64,000 nt of DNA from Axinella damicornis (taxonomy: Eukaryota; Porifera; Demospongiae; Axinellida; Axinellidae), in the NCBI GenBank assembly GCA_963931865.1, contig OZ007511.1, positions 1-64,000 of the forward strand, written 5' to 3'. Positions 50,656-63,197 of this stretch are shown here, one piece after another (position 1 is the first letter of the stretch; each line of letters opens with the position of its first letter). The position numbers were made by a program, and so were the translations under genes. The notes under the pieces were generated by a model. That model searched no databases and was not told where the DNA came from. It saw only the letters and a program-made list of their open reading frames with translations.

Positions 50656-53600
50656 ATGGGCAAATCCGTCGTGCGTGGAGTCGCTGGTAACAGGCTGGGC
50701 GTCAGGTTGCGAGTAGTGCGGAGGACTCACCCACTGAAGAGAAGAACCAGGCTCCAGGTAGCTTAGTAAGGTAGGTGCTGGTATTATGAGTCGGTACCAA
50801 TTATGGGTTTCAAACTTTACAAGAACTTATAGACATCGTCACTTCACCTGAAGATAGTCAACTGTATCCTCTATCATTTGATAGAATGAATGGTGCAAAA
50901 CATTTGGTATTCATGATTTGGCAAGTATTATTAAAATGTGATGAAATTTACGGCTAGTTCCGATTGTCCTAATAAAAAATGTACTGCCAGAATACTGACA
51001 AGCATATTTGCATGGAAATGGTTCTACCAGAATCTTCTATGCTGGTAGGGTGTGGCTACCTAGCCAAACGATGATTAGGTACGAAAACATATAGCAAAAC
51101 TGGGGTGACCCATAATACCCTACCCTGACTCATAATTGCCTCACTAACGAATGTGACAAAAATGCAGCCAAACTGCACTACCGAGACAATGCTGTAACTT
51201 TGCCTACCATGGATTATTAGTACAGTGTATTATCTTGTTAAATTTGTACTCTAGTACAATCACATCCTGTTGATAGCTTGTTGGTTAATTGAAATGGTTA
51301 AGTGACTCATAATACCAGCACCTACCTCTTACATGTGTAGTAGATAAATTTGAGCCAGGTGGGCTGGCCTGCGTGACTAGTAAAGTGACCCAGTGTTGCA
51401 TGTGCATTAACCTGTGCCAACCACCGATGCATTTCAATGTTGTGTTGGTGCAGTGGTGATGTGCTGATCTGGTTAACTGCCTTTCATTCCTGGTAGGTTG
51501 GCCGAAGTCAGCTTGCGGCCAGGCTGAGAGCCAGACGCAACTCCGCACGGAAGAGTGTCACTGCAAGGTCTGGTGATGGCAGGACTGGTGGGAAGAGGAG
51601 GGTGGGGGAGAGAGCAGAAGATGGGAAAGAGCAGACCAGTAGTGTGGCTGCTGGGGAGTGGGAGGCGTTGCACACACCACCACAGGTGGTCCGTGCACTG
51701 CAGGCGCTAGGGTTCACGGCACCTACTGCCATACAACGTGAGGCAATACCCCCGGCTATTGTGGAGGGATGTGATGTCGTTGGGGCTGCTGAAACTGTGA
51801 GTCCTGAGGGCAGTGTGCCCTGGGGGTAGTGTGCCCTGGGGGCAGTGTGCCCTGAGGGTAGTGTGCCCTGGGGGCAGTGTGCCCTGAGGGTAGTGTGCCC
51901 TGGGGGCAGTGTGCCCTGGGGGCAGTGTGCCCTGGGGGCAGTGTGCCCTGGGGGCAGTGTGCCCTGTATTGGGTGTGACTGGAGCATTGTTTGTGTTGCA
52001 GGGGTCTGGGAAGACGTTGGCATTTGCGATCCCCATCCTCCATTACATCTTGCACCACTGTATGTCACCCAGTCGGGGAAGGAGGAGGCCGCAAAGGTGG
52101 AGGAGTGGAGGGAGGGACAAGGGCGGAGAGGGTAGGAGAACTGTGGACTTGAATCTGGTCATTCATGGTGGTAAACGAGAGGAAGAGGAGGGGGAGGAAG
52201 AGGGGGAGGAGGAGGAGGTGGAGCTGGAGGAGGAGGAGGAGCTGGAGGAGGAGGAGGGGGAGGAGGAGGAGGACGAGGGGGAGGAGGAGGAGGAGGAGGA
52301 GGAGCTGGAGGATGAGGAGGAGGAGATAGCTGAAACTCATTTGAGTACAGAGTCAGATCCAAAAAGTGACGAAGTTTCTGATCTGGAAGTAAACAGCATG
52401 AGGGATTACTCTGGTGACAGAGGGGAGGGTGATGTTGGTGGAGGGACAGGTGTGGGTCTGGTGGGTTACAAGGACAACATTCCTGATGTGGACTTTGAGA
52501 GGATGTTGGCAGGACTCCTCTCTCCGTGGGACAAGGCTGACAAATCACATGACCTTGCAACTGGATCACATGACGATGATGACATCACTCCCATGTCATA
52601 TAACTCCATTGCTGATGAACATGTTAGCTACAATGGGGAGTTAGTAGCTCTCATCCTCACGCCCACAAGAGAGCTCGCACTGCAAGTGCAGTCGCACATC
52701 CGTACTGCTGCACAGCACACCAACATCAAGGTGAACATGAAACACTTCTTTTATGTGTGATGTTTTTGGTTGGCCTTTGCTGCAATTCCGCAGGTGTTAG
52801 TGATCAGCCGTCCCCCTGCAGGTGTGTGCGGTGGTGGGTGGGATGGCAGTGGAGAGGCAAGAACGACTACTGCAGCAGCTGCCGCCCATTGTCGTGGGCA
52901 CACCAGGCCGCCTGTGGAAATTCATGCAAGAGGTCAGAGGTCAATTTCCATCAGTAATATCGGACTAGCATATTAACCTCTGTCATTACCATGTTCTTTG
53001 TTCCCCTCCCCTCTCCCCGTTTATCCCAGGGTGACCCCCATTTGTGTTGTCTTGACAACCTGCGGTTCCTTGTACTGGACGAGGCGGACCGCATGGTGGA
53101 GTTTGGGCACTATCAGGAGCTAGGGAGCATCCTGGACCGGGTCAACGGAGCAAAGGGGGCGGAGTCCCGTCAGAGTCTTGTGTTCTCTGCTACCCTAGCC
53201 CTCCCCCGTGACAGCACAGAGAAGAGGAGGCGGAGGAGGAAGAGGATGACTGGGAAGGAGAGCCTGGGTGAGCTGCGTGTTTGTGCATGGATCAATGGTT
53301 GTAGTTGGTGAACAACATACCGTATAGCAGGATATTTTTGTAGGTGCAAAATTTCGTATAATGGCCATAAGCCCCTCAGCAGAAATTTTTGTATTTTAAT
53401 TTTCGTATGCGCCTGCGCATTGCCACGCCCCCTAGCACTACGTGTACGCAAATAAGAGTCCTCTTTCTGTTTTCGGTTGAGGCAATGCACAATGGTGAGA
53501 GGGTACGTCTACAATGCTGATGTCTGGGCCTCTGTTGTTGGCAAGAGTTTCGGAATAGCCGCCTGGTTGGCGGCATACTCGCCGTCATTGCTAGTCTCGC

Positions 53601-55695
53601 GGGGCCAGACCCAGATCGTTGCTGCTCAGTGAACTGACTTACTTTCATTTGTCGCACTTCCCACGCTGAGTCTCGTTATTGTAGCAGGCTAACGGGTGTA
53701 GACGGGTCCACTGGAGTGTCTGGAAGGCCGTTCGAAGGCTACAAATACCGTTATAAAACCCCACCGCTTGCTCGCCGCTTCCACGTGTTCGCTTGCCCGT
53801 TCAAAATTTGACGTTTAAATTTCGACGGTTAAAATGTTCGTAGTTTTTATTTTCGTATCTTGAGGCTTCATACGAAATATATGAAAATTAGCACCGTACG
53901 AAAATTTCCCGCTATACGGTACTCACACACACACACAGACAATCTGATATCACGTGTTGGTCTCCGTGATGGTATGAGGGTGGTGGACCTGACACGAAGG
54001 AAGGGGACAGTGGCGACTCTGACTGAGACCAAGATCACATGCAGTACTCCTGAGAAGGTGTGGCTCGGTGGCTATGTTTGCAATTGAATGATTTGGTGTT
54101 CTTGTCATCTTTCCATGCAGGATGTCTGCCTCTACCACTTCCTGCTGACCCATCCTGGGCGTACACTGGTCTTTGTGAACAGTATCGGCCAGCTGCAGCA
54201 CGTCAGATCCCTGCTGGAAATGCTCTCCCTCAAGCCACACCCCCTTCATGCTCATATGCAGCAGAAACAGCGACTGAAGAATCTGGAACGGTACTTCTAC
54301 AATCTGAAGCAAATGGTGCAGAAATGGAATTCCTCATAATTATAGCTCCTCCCTCCTCTCTTGCTCTCCCTCCTCCCCTCCCTCCTGCTCTCCCTCCTCC
54401 CTCCTGCTCTCCCTCCTCTCCTCCCTCCTGCTCTCCTTCCTCCCCCTGCTCTCCCTCCTCCCCTCCCTCCTGCTCTCCCTCCTCCCTCCTGCTCTCCCTC
54501 CTCCCTCCTACTCTCCCTCCTCCCCTCCCTCCTGCTCTCCCTCCTCCCTCCTGCCCCTCCCTCCTCCCTCTTGCTCTCCCTCCTCCTTCCTGCTCTCCCT
54601 CCCCTCCCTCCTCCCCCTGCTCTCCCTCCTCCCCTCCCTCCTCTCCTTCCTCCTGCTCTCCCTCCTCTCCTCCCTCTTTACCCTAGCTTTATCTCTGATC
54701 CCTGTGGTATTTTGATTGCCTCGGACGTTGCTGCTCGGGGTCTGGACATTCCCCACGTGCAGCATGTTATCCACTATCAAGTGCCCAGGAATACTGAGGT
54801 AATGCTGAGTCACATATACATTGTAGTTACATACACTACCAAGAATACAGAACATATAACACATGCAAGTATCCTGCCCGCCAGCTGTATGTACATCGCA
54901 GTGGCCGCACCGCCCGTGCTCGTCTTGAGGGACTGAGTGTGTTGCTAGTAGCCCCTGAAGACTTGCAGGCGTACAGGAACATTCGCAGGACTCTGAACAG
55001 AGGTACAGACACCACAGCTAGTTCCTCTTCATGCTCGTGAGGGAGTAGTGATTGGACACCAGTACTCGGTAATTCCACAACCACCTCCGCAATCACACAT
55101 ACCATCAGACGAGGATCTTCCGACGTTCCCATTGGACCCAACCTACCTTGCTCCCCTTCGTGCTCGGGTGAGGCTAGCGAAGCAGATACTGTCAGTGGTG
55201 CAGAAGGGGAAGAGAGTGCGGCAGGGGAACGAGTGGACCGTGCAAACTGCCCGGGCCATGGAGATCGAAGTGGACGAAGACATGTATCCCTAGGGGATGG
55301 TTGGGGCTATGAATTCTCTGCTTGTGGATACCGTATACCCAATACACACTAGCAAGTTGTGGTCCTTGACTGTTGTGGCAGGCTGGAGGAGGAGCCAGCT
55401 GTGGGTGGCAGAGAGCAGCTGCAGCTTCAGGAGATGAAAGGTAGTAGCCCGAGCTCATGCATACGGCCTGAGGTCAAGCTAATAGAAGATTGACCTTAGA
55501 TTGGTGCAAGTGGGGAACATTGGTGGTCACGAGATATCACTTCGTCTCTCTCCAGTTGAGTTGGCCACGCTGCTGAGGTCCCCTGTGCTCCCACACACCC
55601 TCTCCAGGAAGTACCCTACCCGGGACAGAAATCACAAACTGCTGGCTGGATTACAGGGTACCCCCTTGAGTCATTCACTTATGATAGTTCCATAG
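50656..55695 (+). CDS. DDX24: DEAD-box RNA helicase, DDX24/Mak5 type
   Basis: A nucleolar helicase family for 60S ribosome assembly. Exon 1 50656-50758 encodes a basic tail ([14 protein letters not shown]). Then come a Q-motif ([16 protein letters not shown]), motif I AAET plus GSGKT split by an intron, an acidic insert of about 180 residues rich in Glu runs, motif Ia [13 protein letters not shown] ([10 protein letters not shown]), TPGRLW, motif [14 protein letters not shown], motif III SAT, motif IV-like [20 protein letters not shown], motif [16 protein letters not shown] and motif [15 protein letters not shown]. The C-terminal exons [26 protein letters not shown] and [20 protein letters not shown] match the DDX24 tail. 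The long acidic insert between motifs I and Ia is a DDX24 hallmark. One intron hosts a MITE and another a GC-rich repeat. The final stop at 55695 is the simplest reading; another exon is possible. Confidence 0.9.
51797..51972 (+). repeat. 18-bp minisatellite in DDX24 intron
   Basis: About nine copies of GGGGGCAGTGTGCCCTGG-type units, alternating with GAGGGTAGTGTGCCCT. It sits in the intron that splits the Walker A motif. Confidence 0.88.
53318..53921. mobile_element. 604-bp TIR element (MITE) in DDX24 intron
   Basis: Starts TACCGTATAGCAGGA and ends TTCCCGCTATACGGTA, with further inverted similarity inside (TTTTTGTAGGTGCAAAATTTCG versus CGTACGAAAATTT). A TA at each end fits a TA target duplication (Tc1/mariner-like). 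No transposase. Confidence 0.7.
54345..54690 (+). repeat. CTCCCTCCTCCCTCCTGCT minisatellite
   Basis: About 345 bp of CCCTCCTGCTCTCCCTCCTC units ending CTTTACCCTAG at the DDX24 exon CTTTATCTCTGATCCC (motif V). Confidence 0.85.
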
Positions 55696-56498
55696 GGAAG
55701 TTTCTGAATACAATGTGTCTAGAGAACTGGCGGAAGTCCCGAAACCGTACTTTAGTGTACCTAAGGTGAGGGCTAGGGTGTCGCCAGGCTCTACAGTGGA
55801 GTTCCTGCTGGTTCTATGCCTCAGACAATTATTGTACCCTTTCATTTCACCATGGGACTTCTTCCACAGAGAGGGGATTGAAGATCATGGTTTCCAAAGA
55901 GAGAGATGCACTGACTGTTGCTAAGCAGCACAGAAGAACTTGATTGCCAACATTCCTTGTAGTTCACCTAACACACATTTCAATCACGGTGGAGTCTATT
56001 TATGTACACTAGACAGTTTAGGCTCCAGGAGAGTGGCCCAGTCGTTCAGCACAGCAATCATTTAGTCTCGTTCCCAGAGGGGGGTCTGGGAACGAGACTA
56101 GCAGTCATTATTGTGAACTCTATTATGAATGTCTTCTCGAGTGCAGCTAGCTGGCATGTTCCAACTGGCCGGGAGGGCCATGCAGATGATCTTTGCTCAG
56201 TTCTATACAATCTGTCCTCTAGTCTCAGAATTTGGAGTTTCGGAGATATTGAAGGGGGCGGGGCTCAAGGCTGCAGTAGCCAGGATCAGGAAGACAGATC
56301 GCTGAAGATAGCAGCAGCCAAAACAGACAGTAGCGGAGTGCCTTCACTGCGCGTCCACCGCCATCGCCTGCGCTTGGAAGGACGCCCAGTCATGCAGCTG
56401 TTAATACTACGTATATATATAATATTATAGCAATACACATGCAATATAGCGGTCGGATGCGTCACGTGAGCAAAGAGTGGAAGAGTGATAATTATGTC
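55696..56498. other. Intergenic between DDX24 and HMG20
   Basis: No gene recognised. It contains a perfect hairpin at 56063-56100, AT repeats near 56411 and GCACGCGCAGTGAAGG-like GC-rich sequence near 56340. The HMG20 promoter is presumably near 56440-56490 (GCGTCACGTGAGC holds a CACGTG E-box). Confidence 0.55.
56063..56100. repeat. Perfect 16-bp hairpin of the TAGTCTCGTTCCCAG family
   Basis: TAGTCTCGTTCCCAGA pairs perfectly with TCTGGGAACGAGACTA across a 6-base G loop. This is the cleanest copy in the window and may represent the family consensus. Confidence 0.85.
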
Positions 56499-58316
56499 AT
56501 GGATGACTCAAGCGGTAAGAGAAGGGTAATATTTTTGTTAACTGTTTGCACATATGCATCATCTTGTTGATTGTTTCCTGTAGAGGATTCCAAGTCGCGT
56601 GCCACAAAACGCAAGAAGGCAACACTGCCTAAGGACCCAAATGCCCCCAAGCGTCCAGTGACCGCCTACATCATCTTCAGCACAGAAGTTCGACAGAAAC
56701 TGCACAGTGACCAACCAGAGATGGGGTTCGTGGAGCTTATGAAACACATCGGGGGGCTGTGGAACAATCTGCCGCAGGCAGAAAAACAGGTCTGCATGTG
56801 AGTGTGTGTGTAGCTGTAGTCAAGAACGCTGATAACATCATCATGAATGCGCTCTTGCTATAGTGTGTGTGGTATGAGTGCCGTGTGAGGGTGTGTGGTG
56901 AGGGTGAGTGGTGTGTGAGGGTGTGTGTACTTGTGGTGTGGTATGAGGGTGTGTGAGGTGTGAGGGTGTGTGGTGTGAGGGTGTGTGGTGTGAGGTGTGT
57001 GTGGTGTGAGTGTGGTGGTGTGAGGGTGTGTGGTGTGAGGGTGTGTGTGGTGTGGGGGTGGGTGGTGTTTGTAGCAGTTGTATGATGTGTGACACAGCAT
57101 GGCAATGCAGTGTGGTGACTGGATACAAAGGCCCCCTCCCCACACTCACTCTCCCTCAGCGGTACTTTGACACTGCCGAGAAGGACAAGGAGCGCTACAT
57201 GAGGGAGTACTCTGCATACCAGCAGACTGAGTCCTACAAGCAGTTCATGAAGTCCAAGTACCCAGGTAGGACACGGCCAGCGAACCCACTGGGAGAGATG
57301 GTTTGATGATCGCACAGTGACCTGTTTCAGGGCTGAGCAAAGGTGTTGGTGGGGCTAAAAAGGAGTCGCACAAGTCACAGAAAGGGTCACCGAAAGAGCC
57401 ATCAAAGTCCCAGGTCTGGTGTAGATGCTGTTCGTGCATAAACTATTCTGGTGAAAATTGTGTACTGTACGTTGCTGTTTCTGCTTCCTGAAAGAAACAT
57501 TGAAAGCAACTCCCTTTCCCCCTCGCTTCTCTCCTCCTTTCTCCCCTCTCCTCCTCCTCTCCTCTCTTCCCATCCCTTCTCCTTTCTCCTCCCCCCCCCC
57601 CCCCACTTTTCTCTCTCCCCTCCACCTCCACCTCCTCCTCCCCTCTCCTCTCTCCTGGTAAGGCATCCAGTCAGCAGGACCCCAAGGAGCCTAAGCCCCC
57701 ATCCAGCAAACCCACACCTCTCTCGTCTCAGCAAGACTTTGTACCCGGCACAGACATACCCATCTTCACCGATCAGTTTCTGCATCACAACAGAGGTAAG
57801 GTCATGTGACAGTCATGTGACCACTGTATACTTGGTTGGGTAGTAATCACGACCTTTCTCTCTATCAGTGGCAGCTATCAAGTGTGGTAATTCTCCCTAC
57901 TCCTCTCAGAAATGGAGGCTGAGCTACGGAAACTTCGCCACGCAAACGGTGATCTTGAGGAGGAGAATGCCCTGCTCAGTCGGCACGTAGAAGGCATGAA
58001 GACCACTGTGGACAAACTCAACTCCGAGATTGCGGAGCAGCAGTCCAGGAACACGGTTCTGAGGGACCACTTGAGAGTTCTTAGAGGAGTGTTGGCGGAG
58101 GCGTTCCGGGACACTCCTCTCCCCGGCACTGACGAGGCACCCACCAGAGAAACTGTTGATACTTACCTTGGACAGCTGCAGGACCTTGTGGCTAGTGATG
58201 CCAGGGGGCATGAGGGCATGGTCGCTGCTGTGAGGGAGGTGGCTGGGAGGTTGGAGGAGGAACTGGGTCAGAGGTTGGAGAGCAAGAGTGACACGGGAAC
58301 GGAAGGGGCAGAGTAA
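56499..58316 (+). CDS. HMG20: HMG20-type HMG-box / coiled-coil chromatin protein
   Basis: In vertebrates HMG20A/B (iBRAF/BRAF35) belong to or antagonise the LSD1-CoREST complex. Exons are 56499-56514 (MDDSS), 56584-56789, 57160-57265, 57331-57413, 57663-57795 and 57910-58316. The HMG box is LPKDPNAPKRPVTAYIIFST, ELMKHIGGLWNNLP and RYFDTAEKDKERYMREY. A linker with DIPIFTDQFLHHNR (HMG20-specific DIPIFT) leads into a coiled coil LRKLRHANGDLEEEN, LLSRHVEGMKTTVDKL and NTVLRDHLRVLRGVL, then the ETVDTYLGQLQDLV end. All exon phases join in frame. It is tail-to-tail with enolase, 359 bp apart. Length is about 318 residues, close to family size. Confidence 0.93.
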
Positions 58317-58675
58317 CTCTACGTTGTTATTAGCACTCCAAGTTTATCATTCAGATCACTATTGCATGGTAGAGCACACGTCACCATGGTCATCAAACAC
58401 AACTAGTGCACGTACGTGGTTAGGCTGGTCAGCTAAATATAATTATAGGCTATCATATAGGCTGCATGTGTAAACATGTACTACTCTAGTGATCATGTAC
58501 ACACACCTCTCATCCACCAGAAACCGAACTTGTACTATCACGTGATCAACATACCATCCTGTCCATACACCCTCCAACACTCAATTGCAAATGACAGTTC
58601 ATAAGGACAAACAAAGTACAATCTTCACACTACACTACAACCACTGATTGCATGATAGTATCGCTAGAGAGTGCA

Positions 58676-60062
58676 TCAGGCCAGAGGGTTGCGGAACTTC
58701 TCTCCAGCAAACACCGCTGTACTTCCCAGTTCCTCTTCAATACGCAGGATCTGGTTGTACTTGGCACAGCGCTCCGACCTGCAGGGTGCCCCCGTCTTGA
58801 TTTGTCCAGTGCACAGGCCCACGACAAGATCTGCAATGAAGGTGTCCTCTGTCTCCCCGCTGCGGTGACTCACCATCACGCCCCAGCCATTCGCCTGTGC
58901 CATCTTGCACGCCTGGATGGACTCTGTGACAGAGCCAATCTGGTTCACCTTCAGCAAGAGTGCATTGCAGGCCGCCTTCTCGATTGCCATCTTAATCCTC
59001 TTTGGGTTAGTAACTAGGAGATCATCTCCCACAATCTGGACCGAGGTTTTGCTGGTGAGGTCAGTCCAGGCAGTCCAATCGTCTTGGTCGAAGCCATCCT
59101 CGATGGAGACAATAGGATACTCGTCTATGAACCCCTGGTACAGTGCCACAAGGGCAGAGCCAGTCAGCCACTTGGAAGAGTCCGAGTTGGGGTTTTTGAA
59201 GTCAAGATCGTACTTGCCATCCTTGAAAAATTCGGAAGCAGCACAGTCCATTCCAATCTTCACCTTGTTGGTGTACCCAGCCTTTTCGATTGCGATCTTC
59301 AAAAGTTCCAGTCCCTCTTTGTTGTCCTGGATGTTTGGAGCAAATCCTCCCTCGTCCCCAACGTTGGTTGCATCCTGGCCATAACGCTGCTTTACAACCG
59401 CCTTCAGGTTGTGGTACACCTCTGCTCCAATCTGCATCGCCTCTCGGAAGGAGGAGGCACCGGTTGGGAGGATCATGAACTCCTGCATTGCCAGCTTGTT
59501 GCCAGCATGCTTGCCTCCGTTGATCACGTTGAAGGCAGGGCAGGGGAGAATGACGGTAGAGTTGCCAGCCAGGTCCGCAATGTGACGATAGAGTGGCACT
59601 CCCTTGTGCGCTGCCCCAGCTTTACAGACGGCAAGGGAGACACCGAGGATGGCGTTAGCTCCCAGCTTGCTCTTGTTCTCTGTCCCATCTAAGTCCAGCA
59701 TCAGCTGATCAACCTCCTCTTGTTTCGTCACATCAATATTCTTAGCAATCAGCGCAGGAGCGATCACAGAGTTTACATTCTCAACTGCTTTCAGCACTCC
59801 CTTGCCTAAGAACCGCTTGGGGTCCTTGTCCCGCAGTTCTAGAGCCTCATAGATCCCAGTGGAGGCCCCCGACGGTACTGCAGCACGGAAAGTGCCCTTT
59901 GATGTTGTAAGGTCAACCTGTGCGTGTATAAAATATAGTTGAGTATGGTGTGCAGATCAGTGAAATTCTGATTTTCTCTTGCAAGGAGATATTTACCTCT
60001 ACGGTGGGATTCCCTCGGCTGTCCAGAATTTCTCTGGCATGGATCTTGGTCACTCCAGACAT
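58676..60062 (-). CDS. ENO: Enolase
   Basis: Converts 2-phosphoglycerate to PEP in glycolysis. Exon 1 is 60062-59997 ([19 protein letters not shown]) and exon 2 is 59917-58676. The joined protein keeps the full family length. Catalytic and Mg-binding residues are visible: [14 protein letters not shown], the [15 protein letters not shown] loop (His/Glu), GDEGGFAPN (Glu), [11 protein letters not shown] (Asp/Glu), [10 protein letters not shown] (Asp), [13 protein letters not shown] (Lys), SHRSGETED and [12 protein letters not shown] single intron in an intron-rich neighbourhood is notable. It is head-to-head with CDC42SE. Confidence 0.97.
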
Positions 60063-60581
60063 CCTCCCGGTGCAAATCGGCTGTACTAGCTCGTCTTTCA
60101 CTCTTTGGACGCGTGGGGTCAACTGGGTCAAGCGTGGGCGTAGCGCGTACTTTCGAACGTTCCGCGGGTTCAATGACGCAATTTTTCGCCCTCCGTAAGA
60201 ATGACGTCATGTCGGTACCATGTGCATGTGATGTTCAAGTGGTTAAAGGTATACGGAGGGTTTTACGGACGTATGTCGTACAGGTGTGTCCAACCTTAGG
60301 CCGAACAACGACGAGGGTGATTTTGTAAAGACTTCTGTCTGTCTCTGAGTTCTGGAAGCAAGAGTAGTCACTGAGCGCACGAAGGAAGAAAGACAAAGTC
60401 CCATCACAGCGGTTGGCGGAGAGACTGAAGTCCCTGTACTCTAGAAAGCTGTAAATCGTAGGGTGTGACCTTTACGGTGTATTCAAAGTGCAGTGTGGTT
60501 GTTGGTGATCCGTCACTCCGTGAGTGCGGGAGAGGGGACGTTGAGGTGACACTGGGCTGTATCAGGGCAGCTCTATCAACC
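60063..60581. promoter_or_regulatory. Shared 5' region of enolase (-) and CDC42SE (+)
   Basis: 519 bp between start codons. A perfect palindromic CRE, TGACGTCA, lies at 60202-60209, with TGACGCAA (ATF/C-EBP-like) at 60173. An exact CRE in a shared promoter could couple both genes to an ATF/CREB factor, but that is inference. Confidence 0.6.
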
Positions 60582-63197
60582 ATGGGTGACTCATGGTCGT
60601 GTCTTTCATGCTTAGGAGTGGAGGAGCCTCCGGTGAGTTGTACAAGTCGAGTGGTCTCGGTGGTAGCATTAGCCCAATACACGCTCCCATAGCCCAGGGT
60701 ACAGCAGCCAGCCATCACGATATACCTTCCTAATATGTCAGCTTTATCTGTGAACAGATGTGTGACCGTTCAATACAAAGCCAATCGCAATGATTACTAT
60801 ACATGTGACCTTCCATTTGTTCACGTCACATACACTGTTCGTATGTTCACGTGACGTACTCTGTTCATATGAAATGTGTATGTGAGGTGTGGTACATGGT
60901 AAGGCGAAACATTTCAGTCTGATACATGTGGATGACCCATTCTTGTTTGAGTGACCTCACTCGTTAGGATATCCTGATGCCTCATATCCTGATGGTCTTC
61001 CTGGTATTGGTGGGATAGTGGGTGTGAGGTCATGGGCCAGGATGTCCCACTGCAGTGGTTGCTTTGTGTAGACAGTGACATCCTCAGTGAATAGAAGCCC
61101 ATGTTTTCAAAGTCAACCTATTGTTGCTTGATCCATTTTTAGTGTCTTGAGCTATTTTAAGTCATTTGATAAGAGTATTCATTTCAGGAAATCGGTTAGC
61201 ATGTCAGCTGACAGCTAAACCACCATCTTAGACTAAATAGATTGAGTGTGGATATTCGATCCTTGTGGCCATGATGGGTTGGGTTCCTACTGAGTTGAGA
61301 ACTGTGTAGACAGGACTTCCAGTCACTATGTGTAGCTCTGTTCTAGCAGACTGTAGCAGACTGGGTATGTGCTGAAACATTGGCTGCCAGGGTTAGCACC
61401 TGGAGTTTGTTAGCTGAATCGGTTACACGGAATGGACAAGCCTTCACAACAGTGTGTGTTATTTACACAGTGGACTTGTAAGGTAGTAGCACACATGTTT
61501 TTGGAACTGAAGGTGATAGAAAATTGAAGTTTGTGTGGCTTGATGTCCAGCAATCACAGATTACTCTTTACCTATGTGTATTCTCACACGAGACATTCAC
61601 GTTGATTTCACATGACCCTTTCCTGGGTACGTCTGAATTAGTTTGTGTTTGTGTGTAATCCTTGTGTGTGTATGAGGTGCTAGAACAAGATATGCATTCA
61701 CACTACCGGGTTGGCACAAGCCATGCACAGTGTCGCAAGCCATGCACAGTGTCGCAAGCCATGCACAGTGTCACAAGCCATGCACAGTGTCGCAAGCCAT
61801 GCACAGTGTCACAAGCCATGCACAGTGTCACAAGTCTTGCACTGTGTCGATGAAGTCTTGTAGCTAACTGGCTGTGTCTTCCACCCTCTCTCACCCAGCC
61901 AAGGCCAAGACGGAGGATTGATAAGAGTTTGATAGGGTTACCGACAGATTTCCAAGTGAGCTATGCGTTGTGTGTGTGATATGTCCTACTTTCGACACTG
62001 GGCAGCTAGAGGTCTGCTAAGTAAACAAAGCAGGCACTGTGTGTTGGTTTACATTGGCCCTGCTGTCTTTCTGCCCCGCAGCACACAGGCCACATTGGGA
62101 GCAGTGAATTTGGAAATTCAGATGTAAGTTCACGTTATGAGTGCAACCTCTAGTGTAGACCTGTGTAGCCTCGTTCCCAGGCCACGGCCTTGGAGCGAGG
62201 CTGGTGTAGACCTGTGTAGCCTCGTTCCCAGGCTACAGCCTTGGAGCGAGGCTGGTGTAGACCTGTGTAGCCTCGTTCCCAGGCTACGTCCTTGGAGCGA
62301 GGCTAGTGTAGACCTGTGTAGCCTCGTTCCCAGGCCACGGCCTTGGAGTGAGGCTGGTGTGTGTAGACCTGTGTAGCCTCGTTCCCAGGCCACGGCCTTG
62401 GAGCGAGGCTAGTGTAGACCTGTGTAGCGTCATTCCCAGGCCGTGGCCTTGGAGTGAGGCTGGTGTAGACCTGTGTAGCCTCGTTCCCAGGCCACGGCCT
62501 TGGAGCGAGGCTCGTGTAGACCTGTGTAGCCTCGTTCCACGGCCTTGGAGCGAGGCTAGTGTAGACCTGTATTACTGCAGCCTTGGAGTGGCCAGTGTGG
62601 GCTTGACAGGCTTGCATGCTTCAGGCGAACATTAGCAGGATGTGTGACCCAGCACATCTAATATCCTTTCTCACCTTCTATCTGATTGAGACTCCCTTCC
62701 TGTCTCCTCCCTCGCTGTGTATTCTCTCCCTCATCCATTCCTACATTGTACCTCGTCTCTCTCCTTTCTCTCACTCCCTCCTCCTTCCCTCGTGCCTCCC
62801 CCCTCCTCCTTTCTCCGGCTACAGTTAGGTACAGTACAGACACGTATGCAGTCAAAAGGGGGCTATAGCAACGGTTCAGATGTTCCTGATGCAGTGACAC
62901 CGACAGGAAACTTTGTGGTGAGTGCAGGATACGGATACACTGGGATGTTCGCACATCAGACTACCATACCATAACGTTGTACTCTTCAGCAACTTACATC
63001 TGCTAACACTGAACCACCCCAGGCCACGTGGGAGAAGGGACGAGTGCCCTGGTAGCTGCTGTTCACTATGATCATGCTTTTATCCTGCAAGCCTTGATTG
63101 TGTCATTACAGTGCACTCTTGTCAGCATTGCCGTGGCAGTGGACAGCTGGTGTCATTGTGTCTTCCCTCTCCTCTGCAGGGCTCTTACGAACACTAG
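60582..63197 (+). CDS. CDC42SE: CDC42 small effector (CRIB) protein
   Basis: A short CRIB adaptor that binds GTP-Cdc42 and links it to actin. Five coding exons with phase-0 joins: 60582-60632 (MGDSWSCLSCLGVEEPP), 61899-61955 (PRPRRRIDKSLIGLPTDFQ), 62082-62123 (HTGHIGSSEFGNSD), 62825-62917 (LGTVQTRMQSKGGYSNG...) and 63180-63197 (GSYEH, stop). This gives 86 residues, against 79-84 for vertebrate CDC42SE1/2. The N-terminal Cys pair matches the family's palmitoylated cysteines. The I-x-x-P-x-x-F-x-H-x-x-H-x-G CRIB core is complete across the exon 2/3 junction, and QMQSKGGY is conserved. Reading through the exon 4 donor would add an alternative tail ending at 62974. Introns hold two tandem arrays. 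Confidence 0.9.
61717..61850 (+). repeat. 19-bp minisatellite
   Basis: Seven copies of CAAGCCATGCACAGTGTC(A/G) in CDC42SE intron 1, shortly before exon 2. Confidence 0.9.
62152..62575 (+). repeat. ~59-bp minisatellite built from the CTCGTTCCCAG hairpin
   Basis: About eight copies of GTGTAGACCTGTGTAGC, CTCGTTCCCAGGCCACGG and CCTTGGAGCGAGGCTA. Within each unit CCTCGTTCCCAGGC faces GGAGCGAGGC, so it is a tandem amplification of the dispersed hairpin. CDC42SE intron 3. Confidence 0.88.

Noticed and set aside
60404..60718. Minus-strand 104-codon frame between enolase and CDC42SE
   Set aside because: No recognised domain or splice partners, and the CDC42SE first exon on the other strand explains the conserved part.
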